Part shown: piece by piece, positions 13,353-18,110 of the stretch
Layout: the number at the start of each line of letters is the position of its first letter
Numbering within the stretch: position 1 is the first letter of the stretch
Source: Sphingobacteriaceae bacterium UBA2059
GTDB taxonomy: Bacteria > Bacteroidota > Bacteroidia > Sphingobacteriales > Sphingobacteriaceae
Length of the DNA stretch: 18,110 nucleotides
NCBI GenBank assembly: GCA_002332615.1
Contig: DDAL01000008.1
Coordinates: forward strand, 537,494-555,603
Direction: 5' to 3'
The notes under the pieces: model-generated
Seen by the model: only the letters and a program-made list of their open reading frames with translations
Databases searched by the model: none
What the model was told of the DNA's origin: nothing
Position numbers and translations under genes: made by a program

Positions 13353-16205
13353 ATGGACAAAGTGATTGCTGAGCAGGGCGGGCAAAACGAGATAGAGGTT
13401 TACGGTGCCCGGGTTCATAACCTTAAGAATATAGACATATCTTTTCCCCGCAATGAGCTGGTTGTGATTACCGGCTTAAGCGGAAGCGGAAAATCTTCTC
13501 TTGCATTCGATACCATTTACGCCGAAGGACAGCGGCGTTATATGGAGACTTTCAGCGCTTACTCAAGGCAGTTCTTAGGAGGGATGGAACGTCCCGACGT
13601 AGACAAGATATCCGGATTGAGCCCAGTGATTGCCATCGAGCAGAAAACCACCTCGCGTAATCCGCGCTCAACGGTGGGCACAGTAACGGAAATTTACGAC
13701 TTTATGCGTTTGCTATTCGCCCGTATCGGCGAGGCTTATTCTTATGTGAGCGGAGAGAAGATGCAGCGCATGTCCGAAGATCAGATGCTGCAAAATATAC
13801 TTTCCCAGTTTGATGGCAAAGCGGTCAATGTGCTTGCGCCGGTAGTAAAAGGCCGCAAAGGGCACTATCGCGAGCTGTTTGAGCAGATGCGTAAGCAGGG
13901 ATATCTTAAAGTCAGGGTTGACGGGCAGATTATGGACCTGACTCCTAAAATGCAGGTGGATCGCTATAAGATACACGATATCGAAATGGTGATAGACCGG
14001 CTTATGGTTTCAGAAAATGATCGGAAGCGCCTGTATACCTCCATTCAGACAGCCCTTAAAACGGCTAAAGGGGTTATAAAGATATCTGATCAGGAGAATA
14101 ACGAGTTCTTTTTCAGTCGTTTCCTTATGGATCCTGTATCGGGTATTTCTTACGATGAGCCTCAGCCTAACACTTTTTCTTTCAACTCACCCTACGGAGC
14201 CTGTGAGCGTTGTGACGGCTTAGGGTACATATTCGAGCTGGACGAAAGCGCCATGATCCCTAACCCGAAACTCAGCATACAGAACGGGGGGCTGGCGCCT
14301 CTGGGCGAATACAGGAACACCTGGATATTTCAGGTACTCAAGGCCCTTGCTAAGAAGCATAATTTTTCGCTCACAAGTCCTATAGAAAAACTAGATCCTG
14401 AGACTATAAAACTAATCCTTCACGGCAGCGGCGAAATGCTTACTGTTCCGGTAGAGTATAACCGCTGGAACGTTCAGAATAACCAGATTCCCTTTGAAGG
14501 AGTTATTAAACTAATGGAAGAGCAGATCGATCGTTTAGGCGACGCCGGAACGGAAGACATCGATCAGTACCGCGCTCATAAAATCTGCCCCGAATGTAAA
14601 GGCGCACGGCTCAAAAAAGAATCGCTGCACTTTAAGGTAGGTGAAAAGAATATCTATGAGCTTTCGTCCATGGATATAAGCAACCTGTCTGATTGGTTTT
14701 CAAATGTAGAAGAAAAGCTTACCGAACGTCAGAACACCATTGCGCGTGAAATAGTAAAAGAGATACGCTCGCGTATAGGTTTCCTGCTCGACGTGGGACT
14801 GAACTACCTGACCCTGGACCGCACGGCACGCACCCTGTCAGGCGGAGAGGCCCAACGTATAAGGCTGGCAACCCAGATCGGTTCCCAGCTGGTAAACGTG
14901 TTATATATACTTGATGAGCCCAGCATAGGATTACACCAGCGGGATAATGCGCGCCTGATAGGCGCTTTAAAGAACCTGAGGGACATAGGTAACTCTATCT
15001 TAGTCGTTGAACACGACAAGGACATGATTATGGAAGCCGACCATGTAATCGACATGGGTCCTGCTGCCGGAGTGCACGGAGGCAGGGTAGTAGCGCAGGG
15101 CACCCCTGCGGAGATACGTAAGGCTCAAACCCTTACAACCTCATACCTGAGCGGCAAAAAAGAAATAGCTGTTCCCAAAACCCGAAGAAAGGGTAACGGA
15201 AAGCGCCTCGCCCTTAAGAACGCCAGCGGTAATAATTTAAAAAATGTAAGTGTAGAGTTTCCCCTTGGCACGTTCATATGTGTAACGGGCGTATCAGGCA
15301 GCGGAAAGTCAACGCTGATAACCGAAACTCTTTACCCTATTCTAAACCACCACTTTTTCAGAGCCAAAAAACCGGCTATGCCTTACAAAAAAGTCGAAGG
15401 GCTGGAGCATATAGATAAAGTGATAGAAATAGATCAGAGCCCTATCGGCCGCACCCCTCGTTCAAATCCATCTACTTATACAGGCGTGTTTTCAGATATC
15501 CGTAATCTGTTTGTTCAGTTGCCAGAAGCCAAGATACGAGGTTATAAGCCCGGACGCTTTTCTTTCAATGTAAAGGGCGGCCGCTGCGAGACTTGTCAGG
15601 GTGCCGGAATGCGTGTAATCGAAATGAACTTCCTGCCCGATGTGCAGGTGCCTTGTGAAGAATGCCACGGCAAGCGCTATAACCGCGAAACGCTGGAGGT
15701 GCGCTATAAAGGCAAATCCATAAGTGATGTCCTGGATATGAGTATTGAGGAAGCCATGGATTTTTTTGAAGCCATTCCTTCGATACACCGTAAAGTAAAG
15801 ACGCTGAATGACGTAGGACTTGAGTACATACGATTGGGGCAGTCGTCCACAACGCTTTCAGGAGGGGAGGCCCAGCGCGTAAAGCTGGCTACCGAGTTAT
15901 CGAAAAAGAGCACGGGAAACACTTTTTATATACTCGACGAGCCAACCACGGGTCTTCATTTCGAAGACATTAATGTACTTCTCGGCGTGCTGAACCGCCT
16001 GGTTGAAGAAGGAAACACAGTGCTTGTTATTGAACATAATCTGGATGTCATCAAAGTGGCAGATTATGTAATCGATATGGGGCCGGAAGGCGGCCGGGAG
16101 GGAGGTCAGGTAGTCTTTGCCGGAACGCCCGAGGCACTGATTAAGGAAAACAAAAGCTATACAGGCAAGTATTTAAAACTGGAGATGGAAGGTCATACGC
16201 TGTGA
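13353..16205 (+). CDS. Excinuclease ABC subunit A (UvrA)
   Basis: The product is a 950-aa ABC-type ATPase that finds bulky DNA lesions with UvrB in nucleotide excision repair. Both nucleotide-binding halves are complete: Walker A G-L-S-G-S-G-K-S (41-48) and a second G-V-S-G-S-G-K-S-T at about 647-655, two L-S-G-G-E-A-Q-R signatures, and two Walker B stretches (Y-I-L-D-E-P-S-I-G-L-H and Y-I-L-D-E-P-T-T-G-L-H). The C-terminal DNA-binding zinc module is intact (C745-x2-C748-x19-C768-x2-C771). The N-terminal zinc module keeps only its second pair (C284-x2-C287); where E. coli has the first CxxC, this protein reads M-D-P-V-S-G-I-S. C412-x2-C415 is the separate conserved C-P-E-C-K-G-A motif. It begins 9 bp after the transglycosylase stop. 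Length is normal (E. coli 940). Confidence 0.97.
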   Translation: MDKVIAEQGGQNEIEVYGARVHNLKNIDISFPRNELVVITGLSGSGKSSLAFDTIYAEGQRRYMETFSAYSRQFLGGMERPDVDKISGLSPVIAIEQKTTSRNPRSTVGTVTEIYDFMRLLFARIGEAYSYVSGEKMQRMSEDQMLQNILSQFDGKAVNVLAPVVKGRKGHYRELFEQMRKQGYLKVRVDGQIMDLTPKMQVDRYKIHDIEMVIDRLMVSENDRKRLYTSIQTALKTAKGVIKISDQENNEFFFSRFLMDPVSGISYDEPQPNTFSFNSPYGACERCDGLGYIFELDESAMIPNPKLSIQNGGLAPLGEYRNTWIFQVLKALAKKHNFSLTSPIEKLDPETIKLILHGSGEMLTVPVEYNRWNVQNNQIPFEGVIKLMEEQIDRLGDAGTEDIDQYRAHKICPECKGARLKKESLHFKVGEKNIYELSSMDISNLSDWFSNVEEKLTERQNTIAREIVKEIRSRIGFLLDVGLNYLTLDRTARTLSGGEAQRIRLATQIGSQLVNVLYILDEPSIGLHQRDNARLIGALKNLRDIGNSILVVEHDKDMIMEADHVIDMGPAAGVHGGRVVAQGTPAEIRKAQTLTTSYLSGKKEIAVPKTRRKGNGKRLALKNASGNNLKNVSVEFPLGTFICVTGVSGSGKSTLITETLYPILNHHFFRAKKPAMPYKKVEGLEHIDKVIEIDQSPIGRTPRSNPSTYTGVFSDIRNLFVQLPEAKIRGYKPGRFSFNVKGGRCETCQGAGMRVIEMNFLPDVQVPCEECHGKRYNRETLEVRYKGKSISDVLDMSIEEAMDFFEAIPSIHRKVKTLNDVGLEYIRLGQSSTTLSGGEAQRVKLATELSKKSTGNTFYILDEPTTGLHFEDINVLLGVLNRLVEEGNTVLVIEHNLDVIKVADYVIDMGPEGGREGGQVVFAGTPEALIKENKSYTGKYLKLEMEGHTL

Positions 16206-16277
16206 AACCAAATGCTTCGGGTGCCCGATATATTTAAATATCTTAGAGGCAGAAAAATACCCCCGAAAAGAAGTATC

Positions 16278-17123
16278 ATGAAAAGCAGAAGAGACTTTTT
16301 AAAACTAGGTCTTACAATGAGCGCAAGCGCTGTGCTGGCGCCGGCCTTTGCAGGCGTCAAAACAGCAGACGGGCTGCCAGGCCCTCAGGGTGCAAACACC
16401 AGGCTACGCTTCCTGCTCGCTTCAGACGGCCATTATGCGCAGCCCGGGACCAATTATGCCAAAACCCATCAGGATATAGTTAACTGGATAAACCAGGAGC
16501 ACGCCACCAGTAAGCTTGATTTCGTTGTCTTCAACGGAGATAACGTTCATGACCGTCCCGACCTGCTTAAGGAAGTAAGAGACACGTATTTCCGGCAGCT
16601 AAACATGCCGTTTTATGCTTTGCCTGGCAACCATGATCATGCAGACACAGCACTGTGGAAACAAGTATTTGGCTATGAGGATAACTACTCCATTGAGCAT
16701 GCTGATACGGCTTTGGTGCTTGGCAATACATCAAATACCAAAGGCGATTATCTATGTCCCGATATCAACTTCTTAAAGAGGGAGTTTGAAAAATATAAAG
16801 CAAAAAAAGTCGTGCTGGTTGTGCTTCACATACCCATATACCAGTGGCTTAAGGAGGAAGATTTCTACACTACCTGCACCGAGGTGCTTAATCTGATACA
16901 CAGTTACAGAAACATAAAAGCTGTATTTCACGGTCATGATCACAGCATGGACGGCGTACGATATACCGACAGGCTTCCGCACTTTTTCGACGGCCACTAC
17001 GGGGGCAGCTGGGGAACCGAGTATTACGGTTACCGTATAGTAGAGATTGACGACAGGTATAAACTTTCTACCTGGCAGGTGAACGCCAGTCAAAGCCCTG
17101 TTCTTAATAAAACAACGCTTTAA
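16278..17123 (+). CDS. Tat-exported metallophosphoesterase (calcineurin-like)
   Basis: The product is 281 aa. I chose ATG 16278 because it starts a textbook twin-arginine signal (S3-R-R-D-F-L-K9, then a hydrophobic stretch to A-P-A-F-A-G at 21-26); the upstream in-frame ATG at 16212 would bury it. Tat export implies folding, perhaps with metal, before secretion to the periplasm. The two-metal site is complete: D50-G-H52, G87-D88-N-V-H-D92, G117-N118-H119-D120, H184 in V-L-H-I-P, and G219-H220-D-H222. Members hydrolyse phosphomonoesters or diesters; the substrate here cannot be predicted, though the class resembles Icc-type and purple-acid-like hydrolases. It lies 72 bp after uvrA in an AT-rich gap containing the palindrome ATATTTAAATAT, and 12 bp before nnr, so it is probably in the same operon. 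Confidence 0.9.
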   Translation: MKSRRDFLKLGLTMSASAVLAPAFAGVKTADGLPGPQGANTRLRFLLASDGHYAQPGTNYAKTHQDIVNWINQEHATSKLDFVVFNGDNVHDRPDLLKEVRDTYFRQLNMPFYALPGNHDHADTALWKQVFGYEDNYSIEHADTALVLGNTSNTKGDYLCPDINFLKREFEKYKAKKVVLVVLHIPIYQWLKEEDFYTTCTEVLNLIHSYRNIKAVFHGHDHSMDGVRYTDRLPHFFDGHYGGSWGTEYYGYRIVEIDDRYKLSTWQVNASQSPVLNKTTL

Positions 17124-17135
17124 CCGCCATTGCCT

Positions 17136-18110
17136 ATGCAGCCCTTGCTCAACTCCGCACAAATGCATCTTGCCGACGCTTATACCATTAAAAAGCGAGC
17201 AATATCTTCCGCCGACCTGATGGAAGTAGCCGCCACAGCCTTCACAAGTATATTTACACAAGAGTATCCCGACCGGAATGCACGCATTGCTGTTTATTGC
17301 GGCCGGGGCAATAACGGGGGCGACGGACTGGCCATTGCACGCCTGCTTGTACAGCTTGGTTATAATTTTGTCAATGTGCTGGTTGCAGGCTTCGGGGGAA
17401 AAGCCAGCCCCGACTTTTCGATAAACCTTCAAAAACTTCATGCCGCCGGCATAGGCAGCTTCGAGCTTACAGACAGCAGCCAGGAAGTGGAGCAGGGAGC
17501 CGACATTATTATTGACGCCCTGCTCGGTTCCGGACTTAACCGGCCGCTCTCGGGAGCAATGGCCCTGCTTGCCGACCGGCTGAATGCAAGCAAAGCGCAT
17601 ATTGTTTCTGTTGATGTGCCCACCGGCCTGTACAGCGAAGGCCATGAAGATGCTAACGCAAAGGCAGTAAGAAGCCACCTTGTTATCACGTTTCACCAGC
17701 CACGCATATCTTTCCTGCTGCCCGAGTGCGCTCCCTTTGTCAGAAAGTTTATCGTAGCCGATATAGGACTTGATGTTCCTTGTTTAAACGCCAGCGAAAC
17801 TCCTTACCGGCTCCTGCAGGAAACCGATATACGCGAGCGTCTCAGGCCAAGAGCTGCGTTTAGCCATAAGGGCACCTATGGCCATGCCCTGGTCCTGGCC
17901 GGCTCGGCAAAGAGTATGGGCGCCGCCATCCTTAGTTCGGAAGCCTGTGTATATACAGGTGCCGGCTTAACTACCGCCTGCATACCTGCCAGCGGCCTGA
18001 GTGCCCTCAACGCTCGCCTGCCCGAGGCCATGGCCCTGTTGCGCGAAGGAAGCCAGCTGTCGGGCCCCCCTGAGTGGCACCGGTATAACAGCATAGCGGC
18101 GGGTCCGGAT
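17136..18110 (+). CDS. Bifunctional NAD(P)HX epimerase/dehydratase Nnr (partial, cut by window end)
   Basis: The frame is open for 325 codons from ATG 17136 to the last base, so the C-terminus is missing (whole proteins are about 500 aa). The enzyme repairs hydrated NADH/NADPH: the N-terminal YjeF_N domain epimerises NAD(P)HX and the C-terminal ribokinase-like domain dehydrates it using ADP. Visible epimerase motifs are S-A-Q-M-H-L-A-D-A-Y-T (7-17), I-S-S-A-D-L-M-E (23-30), G-R-G-N-N-G-G-D-G-L-A-I-A-R (56-69), D-A-L-L-G-S-G-L (126-133) and S-V-D-V-P-T-G-L (158-165). The dehydratase half starts near 240 with S-H-K-G-T-Y-G-H-A-L-V-L-A-G-S, then M-G-A-A-I-L and G-A-G-L-T-T. The window ends inside the expected A-x-G-P-G-L-G motif, at A-A-G-P-D. 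The gene follows the metallophosphoesterase by 12 bp. Confidence 0.93.
   Translation, partial: MQPLLNSAQMHLADAYTIKKRAISSADLMEVAATAFTSIFTQEYPDRNARIAVYCGRGNNGGDGLAIARLLVQLGYNFVNVLVAGFGGKASPDFSINLQKLHAAGIGSFELTDSSQEVEQGADIIIDALLGSGLNRPLSGAMALLADRLNASKAHIVSVDVPTGLYSEGHEDANAKAVRSHLVITFHQPRISFLLPECAPFVRKFIVADIGLDVPCLNASETPYRLLQETDIRERLRPRAAFSHKGTYGHALVLAGSAKSMGAAILSSEACVYTGAGLTTACIPASGLSALNARLPEAMALLREGSQLSGPPEWHRYNSIAAGPD

Noticed and set aside
16212..16277. Upstream start for the metallophosphoesterase
   Set aside because: It would place 22 residues before the twin-arginine signal, which must be near the N-terminus.
16773..17696. Minus-strand ORF of 307 codons
   Set aside because: It lies antisense to the metallophosphoesterase and nnr, both of which show complete catalytic motifs; its translation has no family resemblance.
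1..18110. Defence island, phage, transposon or biosynthetic gene cluster
   Set aside because: No integrase, transposase, restriction, toxin-antitoxin, CRISPR or modular synthase motif was seen; the genes are mostly core functions.

Overview
The window looks like chromosomal DNA from a member of the Bacteroidota, most likely a Sphingobacteriaceae-type organism (Pedobacter/Mucilaginibacter relatives). The evidence is a BshA-type bacillithiol glycosyltransferase, many lipoprotein and Tat/Sec-exported proteins, a GH3-type-domain/serine-hydrolase protein of a kind typical of this phylum, and intergenic matches to the Bacteroidota promoter (TTTG, about 18-19 bp, then TAnnTTTG) in place of E. coli-type -35/-10 boxes. 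The genus is an inference. I see no rRNA, tRNA, CRISPR array, insertion sequence, integrase or phage gene.

Layout. Bases 1-225 hold no gene I can name. Two small tandem lipoprotein genes follow (226-726 and 740-1204, both +), then an exported 7-bladed propeller lactonase (1302-2432, +). This gene is convergent with bshA (2429-3565, -), and their stop codons overlap. Upstream of bshA on the same strand is an exported serine hydrolase (3631-5445, -) that keeps a GH3 C-terminal-like domain but has no GH3 catalytic barrel. The 343-bp divergent region 5446-5788 contains a minus-strand terminator in front of the serine hydrolase and a TAnnTTTG box directly in front of mutL. Then come mutL, a rhomboid protease and a membrane-anchored endonuclease/exonuclease/phosphatase protein (5789-9557, +). 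Next are accA (9670-10626, -) and an RsuA/RluB-family rRNA pseudouridine synthase with a 35-residue tandem-repeat N-terminus (10857-12296, -), separated by strong hairpins and a good accA promoter. Divergent from these, a lytic transglycosylase, uvrA, a Tat-exported metallophosphoesterase and the bifunctional NAD(P)HX repair enzyme Nnr (12510-18110, +; the last is cut by the window end) form a probable operon.

How the genes fit together. Most are housekeeping: DNA repair (MutL, UvrA), fatty-acid synthesis (AccA), ribosome modification, low-molecular-weight thiol synthesis (BshA), cofactor repair (Nnr), and envelope or peptidoglycan maintenance (transglycosylase, serine hydrolase, rhomboid, lipoproteins). 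I see no clear candidate for a new multi-gene system. The best leads are local: the serine hydrolase without its GH3 barrel, its terminator-bearing leader, the repeat-expanded pseudouridine synthase, altered metal-site motifs in MutL and UvrA, a CxC/CxC lipoprotein, and several inverted repeats.
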